Positions 1 through 10,384 are shown, counted from the stretch's first letter. The stretch is 64,000 bases of DNA from Rhizobium lentis (GCF_014200175.1 NZ_JACHBD010000005.1:62001-126000), one strand, 5' to 3'. Numbers and translations are program-made. Notes: generated by a model from the letters alone, not told the origin.

Positions 1-2
1 GG

Positions 3-329
3 GCCGGTCTGCTGATGTTTATGCTCGGAGTGGTGCTTTGGGCGTTCCGTCTGTTTGGCGCAGGAGACGCCAAGCTTTTCCTGCCGATCGGCCTTTTTGT
101 CGGATGGCACGGAATGCTGCCGTTTTCGTTCTTGCTCCTCGTCCTGGGTATCGTGACGCTTCTGGTCCTGCGGCTGCCGGTACCGTTGCGCGTCGCACAT
201 CTCGCCTTTTTCATGCGCATCGAGGAAATCCGGGCAAGCCGGAAGATACCGTACGGCGTCCTCATGGTCTTCGCCGTGCTCCTTACCCTGGCTCTGCCGA
301 TGATCCAACAGCAGCTGCAGCTACGGTGA
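3..329 (+). CDS. Prepilin peptidase, A24 family (CpaA-like), C-terminal part
   Basis: The open frame runs in from the left edge of the window, so the true start is missing; the first ATG inside it, at 15, is not a reliable start. The visible protein is very hydrophobic with about three membrane segments and carries GAGDAKL, a match to the GxGD motif of the A24 aspartic prepilin peptidases, whose second catalytic Asp lies in that motif. Such enzymes cleave and sometimes methylate pre-pilins at the inner membrane, usually for Flp/Tad pili. No other tad/cpa gene is visible, so it is either the last gene of a cluster to the left or an orphan. Family assignment is good; the CpaA label is inferred from the short length. 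Confidence 0.7.
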   Translation, partial: AGLLMFMLGVVLWAFRLFGAGDAKLFLPIGLFVGWHGMLPFSFLLLVLGIVTLLVLRLPVPLRVAHLAFFMRIEEIRASRKIPYGVLMVFAVLLTLALPMIQQQLQLR

Positions 330-552
330 CCCGGTATCGACGTAGCGTCCCCCGCAATGGCCGCAGTGCCAACGCGCCCATCCTTCGTGGTGTAAGAATG
401 GAGTCGCGGTGTGACATCGACGGCTGCAGCCTCCGGTCACGCGAAGTGAGGTCGACCGTGAGCAATCACAACCTGTTCAGGTCGCAGGTTCATCCTGGTG
501 CCCGCCGGTGCCGAAAGTCAGTGAAGCTGGCAGACCTGATTCGTGCCGCTGT

Positions 553-1350
553 TCAATTGTATGGCCAGCCGGCTCCGGGAGTGTTCACTTCGACGGAGAC
601 GATCTGACCGGTTCCGGCCATCTGATCCATCCTGTCCATGCCAAACCATCGTGCAGTAGTGACGAAGAGGGTCGACCGATTTTCGCCGCCGAGCATACAG
701 GCGAATGCGCCCCGATCGACCTTGACCTCATCAAGAATTTCGCCGCCTTCTCGGACCCGGCGGCAATAGGCATTGGGGACATCCGCGTACCAGATGGCTC
801 CCTGGTTGTCGAAACAGATCCCGTCCGGGGGGCCGGGAAGCTCCGCCCAGATCCTCCTGTTGCCAAGCCGACCGTCCGGCGCCACATCGAAAGCAGTCAA
901 TTGCCTGGCCCAACTTTCGGCACAGACGAGAGTGCGGCCGTCCTGGGATATCGCCATGCCGTTCGGAAATTGGAAACCTTTGGCCTGCGTCTCAACGCTG
1001 CCATCCGGCCAGATCAGCATGAGGGAAGGGCCGTTGACATAGATCCTGCCTGCGGCGTCAATGACGATCTCGTTCCACCTGCCTGGCCCGAGCGCGGCGA
1101 ACTCTTTCAGATCCTCGCCATCGAAACGCATGAGCGATGAGGAAGCTGACTGAACCACGAAGAGCTCGTTCTCCGGACTGAAATCGAAAGACAGCGGTGG
1201 AGCTTTCGCGGGAACGACAAGCCGCGATCGGCTTTGCTCTTCAAGAACTCGGATTTCGCCACTGGTCCAATCGGCAAACCATAGCTCGCCCTTATGCCAA
1301 CGCGGGCATTCAACCAGTCCTCTTCCCTTCAACAATATCTTCGCCGGCAC
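553..1350 (-). CDS. SMP-30/gluconolactonase-family lactonase
   Basis: A 265-residue protein with the SMP-30/gluconolactonase six-bladed propeller pattern: an early ECPRW (the Glu is a metal ligand in the family), NGMAISQDG in the middle (Asn ligand) and PDGICFDNQG with WYAD further on (Asp ligand). Family members are divalent-metal lactonases that open sugar or other lactones in the cytoplasm or periplasm; no signal peptide is seen. It starts with GTG, preceded by GGAG six bases upstream. It lies on the same strand 169 bp downstream of the ABC importer genes, so it may process the imported compound. The substrate cannot be told from the sequence. Confidence 0.8.
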   Translation of the reverse strand: MPAKILLKGRGLVECPRWHKGELWFADWTSGEIRVLEEQSRSRLVVPAKAPPLSFDFSPENELFVVQSASSSLMRFDGEDLKEFAALGPGRWNEIVIDAAGRIYVNGPSLMLIWPDGSVETQAKGFQFPNGMAISQDGRTLVCAESWARQLTAFDVAPDGRLGNRRIWAELPGPPDGICFDNQGAIWYADVPNAYCRRVREGGEILDEVKVDRGAFACMLGGENRSTLFVTTARWFGMDRMDQMAGTGQIVSVEVNTPGAGWPYN

Positions 1351-1411
1351 GTGCGTCTCCTAGGTCATCTACAACTCCCCAGGACGGATGACCTTCGGTC
1401 GCTCCGACATT

Positions 1412-1430
1412 CCGGAACAAAAAATTCCGG
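1412..1430. terminator. Possible hairpin between importer operon and lactonase gene
   Basis: An inverted repeat, CCGGAA and TTCCGG separated by seven bases (mostly A), lies in the 169-bp gap after the minus-strand importer operon and before the lactonase start. It could be a weak terminator, or an operator for the lactonase gene. There is no clear T-run after it on the minus strand. Confidence 0.25.
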
Positions 1431-1519
1431 CTTTTGGCGGGCGAGACCGTCTGGTCTAGCGTTGGAATATTGCTGCGCTTGCGCAACGCTGCTGAAATCC
1501 GGGGGCTGCTCCGTCGCGG

Positions 1520-2490
1520 TCAGCCGGCATTCGCGGAAAAACCCGGATCGGCGTGGTGGCAGGCGGTCAGCAGTCCGGGAGCTGCCGTCCTGTTCGTCAA
1601 TGCCGGCTCCTGATCCGCGCAAATCGATGTCGCCTTCCAGCAGCGCGTTCGAAACCGGCATCCGCTCGGTGGATCGACGGGGCTTGGCAGGTCGCCTTTC
1701 AGAACGATGCGGCTGCGTTGTCCGCGAAGCCGCGGATCCGGTGTCGGGACTGCCGACATCAGGGCCTGGGTGTAAGGATGGGCCGGCGCGCTGAAAATCG
1801 ACTGTTTCGGCCCTGTTTCAATGATTTTGCCGATCACGCGGTCAGAGACATGCCGCACGACGGCCAGATCATGGGCGACGAACAGCATCGCCAGATTGCG
1901 CTCGCGCCTCAGCCTGGCGAGCAGATTGACGACCTGCGCCTGGACCGACACGTCGAGGGCCGAGACCGGCTCGTCGCAGACGAGGAGGGTCGGATCGAGT
2001 GTCAGGGCGCGCGCGATGCCGAGCCGCTGACGCTGGCCTCCCGAAAATTCGGAGGGATAGCGCTCCGCATGTTCGGCGCGCAATCCGACGGATTCGAGCA
2101 GCCTGACCGTCTCCTCCCGCCATTTGGATTTGGGCAGAACGCCGGGATGCAGCGCCCAGGGTTCGGCAATTAACCGGTCGACCCGCAGGCGCGGATTGAG
2201 CGACTGGTAGGGGTCCTGGAAGATGACCTGCATCTTTCGGCGCAGACCGTGCAACTGCGGGCCGCTTGCACTGGTGATCTCGACGCCGTCGAGCAGGACG
2301 CTGCCGCTCGTTGCCGGCCCGAGCTTCAGGAGTGTTCGTACCAGCGAGGTCTTGCCGCATCCGCTTTCGCCGACGAGACCAAGGGTTTCGCCGTGGGCGA
2401 TGTCGAAGCTGACATCATCGACGGCGCGTACCGCCGTTGCGCCACTGCCGAAATGCCGGGAGAGATTTTGCACTTTAAGAAGAGGTTCGG

Positions 2491-2494
<4 letters not shown>
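1520..2494 (-). CDS. Peptide/nickel-type ABC transporter ATPase (DppF/OppF-like)
   Basis: 324 residues. It has a Walker A GESGCGKT, the signature FSGGQRQR and the Walker B run LLVCDEPVSALD, followed by the C-terminal oligopeptide/dipeptide extension with the Cys-rich CRFRTRCWKA segment typical of OppF/DppF. It is one of two different ATPases that power an inner-membrane importer of the PepT (Dpp/Opp) class. The ATG overlaps the stop codon of the previous ATPase by 4 bp, showing translational coupling. It is the last importer gene; a lactonase gene follows. Substrates of this class include peptides, nickel chelates, opines and sugars; the lactonase neighbour makes a non-peptide substrate possible. 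Confidence 0.9.
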
Positions 2495-3461
<967 letters not shown>

Positions 3462-3462
<1 letters not shown>

Positions 3463-4379
3463 CAGCGCCTCCGGCTGACAAGCCGCCAGTGCTGTGCCGG
3501 ATCATTGATGATCCGGAACCAGTTGGCGAGAAGGTTGAAGGACATGGTGGTGAACATGACGGCGAGGCCGGGAAAGAAGCTGAGCCACCAGGCGGAGGAC
3601 AGGTAGCCCTGGCCTTGCGCGACCATCAGGCCCCAGCTGACCGAAGGCGGCTGGATGCCAAGTCCGAGATAGCTGAGCCCGGATTCGAACAGCATGACCA
3701 TGGCAAGATTGACGGAGGCTAGCGTCAGCATTGTCGGCGCAACGCTTGGGAGAATGTGCGTGCGCAGGATCCAGACTGGTCCACCGCCGAAGACGCGCGC
3801 CGCATCGACGAACAGCCTCTCGCGGACCTCCAGCGTTTCGGCTCTTGCAACGCGGATATAGGCCGGCATGCGGGTCACGGCGAGCACGATCACGAGGTTG
3901 CCGACGCTCGGGCCGAATAGATAGAGGCCGAACAAGGCCACCAGCAGCGTCGGGAAGCCGAGGATAATGTCGCAGATCCGCATGATGAGGCTGCCGACGA
4001 AGCCGCCGAAATAGCCGGCGACGACGCCGAGCAGCGTCCCCCCGGCCAGGCTCGTCAATACCGTGACGAGAGCGATCCCGATCGTCGTCGATGCCGCCTC
4101 GATGAGACGGACGAGGAGCGGGCGTCCGAGCGCATCGGCGCCCAGCCACAAGCTCCAGGACTGCCCGAAGTTGAAGGGCGGCAGGTTGCGTGCCTTGAGC
4201 GAGATGCGGTTCTCACCCAGGAGCGAAAGGCTGTCAGCGACAATGGCAAGCACGACAATCAGCAGCCAGATGGTTGCCGCCACCGCCATCGGATCTCCCG
4301 AAAGCGCCCGCATGAGCCAGAGGATGCGCCTGCCGCGGCGCTCTCGGGCGGGAAGGAGCTCGGCGGATGTGTCGGTCAT
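3462..4379 (-). CDS. Peptide/nickel-type ABC permease (DppC-like)
   Basis: 305 residues with an N-terminal cytoplasmic stretch, a first membrane helix at about residues 30-55 and five further helices. The EAA-type loop facing the ATPases reads ARAETLEVRERLFVDAAR, followed about 30 residues later by the HILPS segment typical of DppC/OppC. It forms the inner-membrane channel with the DppB-like permease. The gene overlaps the upstream permease gene by 4 bp. Confidence 0.88.
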
Positions 4380-5296
4380 TCGACCCTCACGCGCGGATCG
4401 ATCGAGGCATAGAGCATGTCGATCAGGATGTTGATGACGAAGATGACGACGGCGACGGCAAAGATCGATGCCTGAACGATCGCGAAATCGCGTTTCAGGA
4501 TGCCGTCGATCAGAAGTTTGCCGATGCCAGGAAAGCCGAAGACCACTTCGACGACACCGCCGCCGCCGGCGAACTGCGCGGCGAGATCGCCGGTCACCGT
4601 GACCGCCGGAAGGAGCGCATTGCGAAGCGCGTGCACGAAGGTGACGCGTCCGTCGCGGGCACCCTTAGCGCGCGCCGTGCGGACGAATGTTGCGTTCAGC
4701 GCTTCGATCATCGAGCCGCGGACGATCTGCACCAGCGTTCCGAAAGGTCGGGCAAACAGGCAGGCGACCGGCAACACCCAGTAGACGGGACCGCCGAAGC
4801 CCGAGGTCGGTAGAATTCGGAAGGTGACCGCAAACAGAAGGACACCCATCAGGCCGAGCCAGAAATCGGGTACGCTGGCGGCGGACTGCGACAGGAGGTT
4901 GATGCCCCGGTCGATCCAGCCACCGGCATTCACTGCCGCAATCGACCCGACGACGATCGCGGCGGCAAAGGCAAGCGCCAAGGCAATGGCGCCGAGCGCC
5001 AATGTGTTCGGCAAGGCTTCCAGCACGACGTTCATCGCGGGACGATGGTGCCAGAGAGACATGCCGAAATCGAGGCTGAGCATATCCCAGGCCCAATCGA
5101 AGAACTGGGCGAGAAGGGAACGATCGAGGCCAAGGCGGACGCGCATGGCTTCGCGCGCCGCATCCGAGGCGTCTACAGGCAGATAGAGATTGACGGGATC
5201 ACCCGTCAGCCGCACGAGAAAAAAGGCTGACGTCATCAGAGCCGCAAGCGCGAGCGCTGCGAAGGCGGCACGTTTCAGGAAATAGGCGAGGGACAT
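4376..5296 (-). CDS. Peptide/nickel-type ABC permease (DppB-like)
   Basis: 306 residues, with a hydrophobic N-terminus and six predicted membrane helices. The DppB/OppB hallmarks are present: an RLTGDPVNLYLP-like stretch after the first helix and the EAA-type loop NATFVRTARAKGARDGRVT. It forms the importer channel with the DppC-like permease. Its start at 5296 is preceded by a good ribosome-binding site, GAGGAG. It lies 36 bp after the binding-protein gene, as first permease of the operon. Confidence 0.88.
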   Translation of the reverse strand: MSLAYFLKRAAFAALALAALMTSAFFLVRLTGDPVNLYLPVDASDAAREAMRVRLGLDRSLLAQFFDWAWDMLSLDFGMSLWHHRPAMNVVLEALPNTLALGAIALALAFAAAIVVGSIAAVNAGGWIDRGINLLSQSAASVPDFWLGLMGVLLFAVTFRILPTSGFGGPVYWVLPVACLFARPFGTLVQIVRGSMIEALNATFVRTARAKGARDGRVTFVHALRNALLPAVTVTGDLAAQFAGGGGVVEVVFGFPGIGKLLIDGILKRDFAIVQASIFAVAVVIFVINILIDMLYASIDPRVRVE

Positions 5297-5332
5297 CCGC
5301 TCTCCTCAGGCGACAGTGTTTAGGCTCATCGA

Positions 5333-6850
5333 TCAGCGATAGCTGATCGACTTCAGCTTGATCTCGTTGCCGGCCTGCACATCGGGGGTGTAGTTCACGT
5401 CCTTTGCGACCCGGGCAATCGAGACCATGTGGAAGAGCGGCGCGATATTGACCGCATCGACGGCGATGTAACGGAACGCTTCCTGGAACAGCTTCTTGCG
5501 CTCGTCGCCGGTTGCCTTCGAACCATCGGCGATCAGCTTATCGAGCTTGGGGTCTGCGATTGTCGCCTGATTGCCGTCGGTGGTGAAGCGGTTGGGCAGG
5601 GTGAAGACGGCATCTCCCTCGGCATTGTCGATCTGCGTCTGCAGGATGGACGGCGGGCGATCCTTATCCCACGGCTTCAGGAGCCGTTTCAGCCACGGGC
5701 TGGTCTCGAGCATTTCAAGCCGCGCGTTAAAACCGGCATCCGCCAGCATCGCCTGAATGGCCTCCAGGCTTTCGGAGGAGTTGGGATAGATGCCGATGCG
5801 ACCGTAGATGACGATCTCCTTATCGACCGGCACGCCATCGGCCTTGGCTGCAGCAAGCAGCGACTTCGCCTTTTCTGGATCGTAGGTCCAGACGGGAATG
5901 TCGGGATTGAAGCCGAACACCGAAGGCGGCACGACCTGCATCGCCTTCTGGGCGTCCTCATGGAAAATGGTTCCGACAAGGCCGTCCCGGTCGATGGCGA
6001 GATTGAGGGCTTCGCGCACGCGTTTGTCGTTCAGTGGTGGGACCTGGGCATCGATCCTCAACAGCGAAGTTTCAGCGTTCGGAAAGGCCTGGTCCTGTTC
6101 GGTCGTACCGTCCTGCGGCGCGATCTCATAGGCGACCTGCGCTTCTCCGGTCTCTACCATTGCCGCACGAACGGCGGATTCGGCACGCCAGATGATCGTC
6201 GCGTTTTTGATCGCCGGCTTATCGCCCCAATAGCCGTCATAGGCCGTCAGCGTGACGGACTGGCCTGGCGTCCATGCTTCCAGCTTGTAAGGCCCCGTTC
6301 CGGCCGGGCTGCGCGTCTTGCCGTCGTCCGGGGTTGCCGGTGAACCAATGTCGACGGCAGACATCTTGTTCGGCAGGATCGGTTCGACGACGTCGGTTTT
6401 GATGAGGACGGTCGTCGGATCGGCGGCCTGTGCGTTGAGTTTGACGCCCTTCAAGGTGGCCAGTCCGACTTCGCATGCCAGTGCCGGGTCTTGAGCCCGC
6501 TTGACGGCGGCGACGACTGCGTTGGAATCGAACGGCTTGCCGTCATGGAACGTCACGCCCTCGCGCAGCTTGAACTCCCAGGTCAGCTCATCGACCTGTC
6601 GCCAGCCGGTGGCAAGGCTTGGAACGACCGATCCGTCCTGCGGGCTGAGGTTGACGAGCGCCTCAGTGATATTGTTGTGCAGGATGCGGGAATTTCCCGA
6701 AAGGTCGGTGTCGCAGGGATCCAGCGATTTCGGCTCGTCCGTCACCACAACCGCCAGCTTGCCCTCGGCAGCGTATGCTGGCATTGCGACACTCGCCGCC
6801 AAGGAGATTGCCAGTCCGATGCAAATTGCGTGGATAGTCCTTATCGCCAT
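5333..6850 (-). CDS. Periplasmic solute-binding protein, SBP family 5
   Basis: About 505 residues, the usual size for family 5 (DppA/OppA-like) binding proteins. A signal peptide starts MAIRTIHAICIG and probably ends near AYAAEG. The body has family-5 features: DEPKSLDPCDT, a WEFKLREGVTFHDG stretch and KMSAVDIGSPATP. I chose the ATG at 6850 rather than an in-frame start 45 bases upstream, because GGAGG lies five bases before it and the signal peptide then begins directly. This gene heads the importer operon. Its promoter must lie in the 192-bp region shared with the divergent IclR gene. Confidence 0.9.
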   Translation of the reverse strand: MAIRTIHAICIGLAISLAASVAMPAYAAEGKLAVVVTDEPKSLDPCDTDLSGNSRILHNNITEALVNLSPQDGSVVPSLATGWRQVDELTWEFKLREGVTFHDGKPFDSNAVVAAVKRAQDPALACEVGLATLKGVKLNAQAADPTTVLIKTDVVEPILPNKMSAVDIGSPATPDDGKTRSPAGTGPYKLEAWTPGQSVTLTAYDGYWGDKPAIKNATIIWRAESAVRAAMVETGEAQVAYEIAPQDGTTEQDQAFPNAETSLLRIDAQVPPLNDKRVREALNLAIDRDGLVGTIFHEDAQKAMQVVPPSVFGFNPDIPVWTYDPEKAKSLLAAAKADGVPVDKEIVIYGRIGIYPNSSESLEAIQAMLADAGFNARLEMLETSPWLKRLLKPWDKDRPPSILQTQIDNAEGDAVFTLPNRFTTDGNQATIADPKLDKLIADGSKATGDERKKLFQEAFRYIAVDAVNIAPLFHMVSIARVAKDVNYTPDVQAGNEIKLKSISYR

Positions 6851-6962
6851 GAAAGCCTCCTCCCGTTCCCAGCCGCGCGCCGGCATCCAGTTCACGGCAG
6901 CCGTTCCGGCTGCGCAGACCTGTTCGGCGCTCTATCGGCTTTACTTCCTCCCGCAAGCGCGT

Positions 6963-6980
6963 AGTGTCAAATACGACACT
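6963..6980. promoter_or_regulatory. Dyad in the importer/IclR divergent region
   Basis: AGTGTC and GACACT form perfect 6-bp arms around a 6-bp spacer, in the middle of the 192-bp region between the divergent binding-protein and IclR genes. IclR-family regulators commonly control a neighbouring divergent operon through such palindromes, so this is a plausible operator. The assignment is inferred. Confidence 0.45.
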
Positions 6981-7042
6981 TGCGGTGGACAAGATGGTTG
7001 TCAACGCCGGGCAAGTCAAGAAGATTAATTCTCTAATGGAAT

Positions 7043-7837
7043 ATGAATTTCATGAATGAACCAAAGCATGGTTCTCCTGTGGTGGAAAAGACGGCCCATC
7101 TGCTTGAGGCGGTGGCCGATGCGAAAACGGGCATTTCCCTTGGGGCTCTGGTCGATCAGCTGCGTGTGCCCCGCTCGACGGTCTACCGCATTCTGAACTC
7201 GCTGACCGCGCACGGCCTGGTCGCGCGGGTCAATGGCGGAGCCTCCTACGAACTGGGGCCGAAGTTCGTCGAGCTTGCCCGGCGGATATCGCCCGGTGCC
7301 GATCGGGTGACGCTCATCGAGGCGGCAAGGCCAATTCTTGCGGCGGCAGCGGAGAGGATAATGGAATCCTTCAAGCTGGCCGTGCCCGAGGGGCATGAAA
7401 TGATGACGATATTCGCCTCCTCGAGCCCCGGCGATTATGCTTTGTTTATCAAGGTCGGCGCGCGCTCGCGCAAGCACGTCGGAGCGGCGGGCAAGCTTGC
7501 TCTGGCCTATTCGGACTATAGCGAAACCGAAGCCTACTGCTCCGGCGGGCTGGAGGCCAAGACGCCCTACACGATGACTGATCCGGAGGCGCTGAAAGAA
7601 GCACTCGTGGAAATTCGCCGCAACGGATACGCTGAGGACAATCAGGAATCCAACCTCGGCTTGCGCGCCTTCGCCGCACCAGTATTCGATGATCAAGGTC
7701 GTCTGATCGCCACCGTCAGCGTGCCTTTCATTGGGGAGGCAACACCGGATCGGGCTCGGTCGATCAGGCGCGAGGTCCTGGAGGCGGCTGCTACGCTGAC
7801 GAAAACCATCAATGGGCTCAATCCATTGTCCAAATAA
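7043..7837 (+). CDS. IclR-family transcriptional regulator
   Basis: 264 residues. The N-terminal winged helix-turn-helix (about residues 12-75) contains the family pattern LGALVDQLRVPRSTVYRILN. The C-terminal ligand-binding domain (about 85-255) contains the typical LGLRAFAAPVFDDQGR stretch. An alternative start lies three codons in, at 7052. It is divergent from the importer operon and precedes the RraA-family gene on its own strand, so it probably controls one or both. The effector is unknown. Confidence 0.88.
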   Translation: MNFMNEPKHGSPVVEKTAHLLEAVADAKTGISLGALVDQLRVPRSTVYRILNSLTAHGLVARVNGGASYELGPKFVELARRISPGADRVTLIEAARPILAAAAERIMESFKLAVPEGHEMMTIFASSSPGDYALFIKVGARSRKHVGAAGKLALAYSDYSETEAYCSGGLEAKTPYTMTDPEALKEALVEIRRNGYAEDNQESNLGLRAFAAPVFDDQGRLIATVSVPFIGEATPDRARSIRREVLEAAATLTKTINGLNPLSK

Positions 7838-7910
7838 GAAGCTATAAATCCGCTATTGAACAATTGCTTTGATATGGTAGATCTTTCGCCGAACAAGGGG
7901 AGGGATTCTC

Positions 7911-8633
7911 ATGACCGCTTTGGACCCATCGGTTTACGCCAAACTTTTGCAGACGAATTCGGCGAGTCTAAGCAGTTTGCTGCTGAAGCGGGGACTGAGG
8001 AACACGGCTGTTCGCGGGGTGCGCCCGCTCGCGGCCGCCGAAAAACCGATGATCGGTCCGGCCGTCACCGTCCGTTATATTCCGGCCCGCGAGGATATCG
8101 ACGGTTCGACCTATAGTTCCGATCCGTCAAACCAGCAGCGCAAGGCGATCGACACGATACCGGAGGGCCATGTGCTTGTGTTCGACTGCCGCTCGATCGC
8201 CGAGATCGCCGGCATTGGCGCGGTACTGGCTCGTCGCCTTGTCTATCGCGGCTGCGCCGGTCTCGTGCTCGACGGAGGCGTTCGCGACACCGCCGATATC
8301 GCCCAACTCGGGCTTCCCACCTATTGCCTGGGTCCTGCAGCGCCCGCCAATCTGGTTGCCCATCATGCATCGGATATGAACCAGCCGATTGCCTGCGGCG
8401 GCGTTGCGGTCTACCCGGATGACATCGTTTTCGGCGACAGCGAAGCCGTCATCATCATTCCTCGCGAATATGTTGGCGAAATTGCCGACGAGGCAGTCGC
8501 GATGGAGGAGCAGGAGGAATTCCTGAAGCTGGAGATCGAATCCGGCAAGCCGACACTCGGCGTCTACCCGCCCAACAAAGAAACGCTCGAGCGGTTCCAG
8601 GCGTGGCGCAAGGCCCGAGTTCAAGCCGTCTGA
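7911..8633 (+). CDS. RraA-family protein (possible HMG/CHA-type aldolase)
   Basis: 240 residues of the RraA/dimethylmenaquinone methyltransferase-like fold. It shows the metal- and substrate-binding signature LDGGVRDTADI, and later GGVAVYPDDIVFGD. Many non-enterobacterial members are metal-dependent 4-hydroxy-4-methyl-2-oxoglutarate/4-carboxy-4-hydroxy-2-oxoadipate aldolases or oxaloacetate decarboxylases rather than RNase E inhibitors. A GGGAGGG ribosome-binding site precedes the ATG. With the IclR gene, importer and lactonase it suggests a catabolic set for a carboxylated compound, but no substrate can be named. Confidence 0.8.
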   Translation: MTALDPSVYAKLLQTNSASLSSLLLKRGLRNTAVRGVRPLAAAEKPMIGPAVTVRYIPAREDIDGSTYSSDPSNQQRKAIDTIPEGHVLVFDCRSIAEIAGIGAVLARRLVYRGCAGLVLDGGVRDTADIAQLGLPTYCLGPAAPANLVAHHASDMNQPIACGGVAVYPDDIVFGDSEAVIIIPREYVGEIADEAVAMEEQEEFLKLEIESGKPTLGVYPPNKETLERFQAWRKARVQAV

Positions 8634-8845
8634 GACGTGGCTTATATTTTCTGAAGGTCGTTGGCGTCAGCCACGCACATCCGACCCGCCGTGAAGCGGT
8701 CATGGATGCGGCGATGAAGGCTTGAGGGCCGTACTGCATTTTTGAACTCGCGTATGTCGGCCGCTTTGTCTTGACGCGGGCACGCGCTCGTTGCTGCGGT
8801 AAATTTCTGCGTCCCCGATATTTTTTGCGCCAACTGACACAAGAC

Positions 8846-8857
8846 GTTCATTTGAAC
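8846..8857. promoter_or_regulatory. Upstream palindrome, candidate DeoR/GlpR-type operator
   Basis: GTTCA-TT-TGAAC forms a perfect 5+2+5 palindrome. Fifteen bases starting here (GTTCATTTGAACATT) recur exactly in the second site. The layout resembles GlpR/DeoR operators, in which ATGTTC and GAACAT arms flank an AT-rich centre. Confidence 0.55.
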
Positions 8858-8958
8858 ATTGTATCTGGGCATTCGAGCGGCTGACGGCGAATGTCGGTCA
8901 AGCCGACCATGCTGTGACACTGAGAAGCCGTTCGGCGCTCAGTATGCGTGCATTCGAC

Positions 8959-8974
8959 ATGTTCATTTGAACAT
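8959..8974. promoter_or_regulatory. Promoter-proximal palindrome, candidate DeoR/GlpR-type operator
   Basis: ATGTTCA-TT-TGAACAT is a perfect 7+2+7 palindrome about 90 bp before ugpB. Its centre is 115 bp from that of the first site, close to eleven turns of DNA, so the two sites face the same side of the helix. The DeoR-family gene at the end of the operon is the likely binder. Confidence 0.6.
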
Positions 8975-9061
8975 TCCGTTATTGCAATGTGAAACTCCGC
9001 TGCTACCATTGCCGCGCGTCTGGAGCGGGAGGCTGCGGACCGAAAGAAAGTGGGAGTGACC

Positions 9062-10384
9062 ATGAATAAGATCGCTTTTTTCCTGACCGCAGGACTGACC
9101 AGCCTGTCGTTGTCTGCGCCAGCAATGGCTGCCACGAAGATCCAGTGGTGGCATGCAATGGGCGGCGAGAACGGCGCGAAGCTGGAGCAAATCGCCAAGG
9201 GCTTCAACGCATCTCAATCCGATTATGAAATCGTGCCGGTCTATAAGGGCACGTATGACGAGACTCTGACAGGCGCCATCGCTGCCTTCCGCGCCAATCA
9301 GCAGCCTGCGATCGTGCAGGTCTACGAGGTCGGCACCGGAACCATGATGGCAGCGCAGGGGGCCGTCTATCCGGTGTACCAACTGATGAAGGATCAAGGC
9401 GAATCCTGGGATCAGAACAAGTTCATTGCGCCCGTCGTCGGTTATTACTCGGACACCAGCGGCAATGTCTTGTCCTTGCCGTTCAACTCCTCCACGCCGA
9501 TCATGTATTACAACAAGGACGTGTTCAAGAAGGCTGGCCTTGATCCGGAGACCCCGCCGAAAACCTGGGCGGACGTAGAGTCTTATTCGCGTACGATCGT
9601 CAAGTCGGGCGCTGCCAAGTGCGGGTTCACCAGCGCCTGGATTTCATGGATTCAGACCGAAAATCTCAACGCCCTGCATGACAAGCCTTACTCCACCAAG
9701 GCAAACGGCTTCGGCGGCCTGGACGCGGAATTTACCTTCAACAACGATCTGACGATCCGCCACTGGGGGAACCTGAAGAAGTGGCAGGATGAAGGGCTCT
9801 TTAAATTCGGCGGACCTGTCGGCGGCGATAACGCCCCTCCGATGTTCTATTCGCAGGAATGCGCGATGTATATGAACTCGTCGGCCGGCCGTGCCGGCGT
9901 CATCAACAATGCCAAAAATTTCAAGGTCGGCTTCGCGCCGCTTCCCTATTATGACGACGTCATTGCGCAGCCGCTCAATTCGATCATCGGCGGCGCCACG
10001 CTTTGGACCCTGAAAGGCCGCCCGGAAGAAGAATATAAGGGTGTGGCAAAGTTCTACACCTATCTGCAGAAGCCGGAAGTCCAGGCCGACTGGCACCAGT
10101 TCTCAGGCTACCTGCCGATCACCGAAGCTGCCTACAAGCTGAGCCAGGAGCAGGGATTTTATGAAAAGAATCCTGGCGCAGATGTCGGCATCAAGCAGTT
10201 GACGCGGGTCACGCCGACCGAAAATTCCAAGGGTATCCGGTTTGGCAATTACGTCCAGGTCCGCGGCATCATCGACGATGAATTCGCCGCACTGCTGGGC
10301 GGCAAGAAGACCGCGAAGGAAGCGCTTGATTCCGTTGTCGCGCGCGGCAACGAGCAGCTTCGCGATTTCGAATCCGCCAACTAA
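9062..10384 (+). CDS. ugpB: sn-glycerol-3-phosphate binding protein UgpB
   Basis: 440 residues with a signal peptide (MNKIAFFLTAGLTS up to about APAMAA) and a typical UgpB body beginning TKIQWWHAMGGENG. Further UgpB-like stretches are VPVYKGTYDETLTG, LPFNSSTPIMYYN and CGFTSAWISWI. It captures glycerol-3-phosphate and glycerophosphodiesters in the periplasm for the UgpAEC importer. I chose the ATG at 9062, with GGGAG just upstream, over an in-frame GTG at 9050. It is the first gene of a seven-gene operon. Confidence 0.93.
   Translation: MNKIAFFLTAGLTSLSLSAPAMAATKIQWWHAMGGENGAKLEQIAKGFNASQSDYEIVPVYKGTYDETLTGAIAAFRANQQPAIVQVYEVGTGTMMAAQGAVYPVYQLMKDQGESWDQNKFIAPVVGYYSDTSGNVLSLPFNSSTPIMYYNKDVFKKAGLDPETPPKTWADVESYSRTIVKSGAAKCGFTSAWISWIQTENLNALHDKPYSTKANGFGGLDAEFTFNNDLTIRHWGNLKKWQDEGLFKFGGPVGGDNAPPMFYSQECAMYMNSSAGRAGVINNAKNFKVGFAPLPYYDDVIAQPLNSIIGGATLWTLKGRPEEEYKGVAKFYTYLQKPEVQADWHQFSGYLPITEAAYKLSQEQGFYEKNPGADVGIKQLTRVTPTENSKGIRFGNYVQVRGIIDDEFAALLGGKKTAKEALDSVVARGNEQLRDFESAN

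Larger units (their letters stand above)
8634..9061. other. 428-bp intergenic control region before the ugp operon
   Basis: No convincing gene is present. The region holds two near-identical palindromes (listed separately) and presumably the ugp promoter. The ribosome-binding site of ugpB (GGGAG) lies at its end. Confidence 0.6.

Noticed and set aside
508..1140. Plus-strand 210-codon frame opposite the lactonase gene
   Set aside because: Antisense shadow of the SMP-30-type gene, whose motifs are clear on the minus strand.
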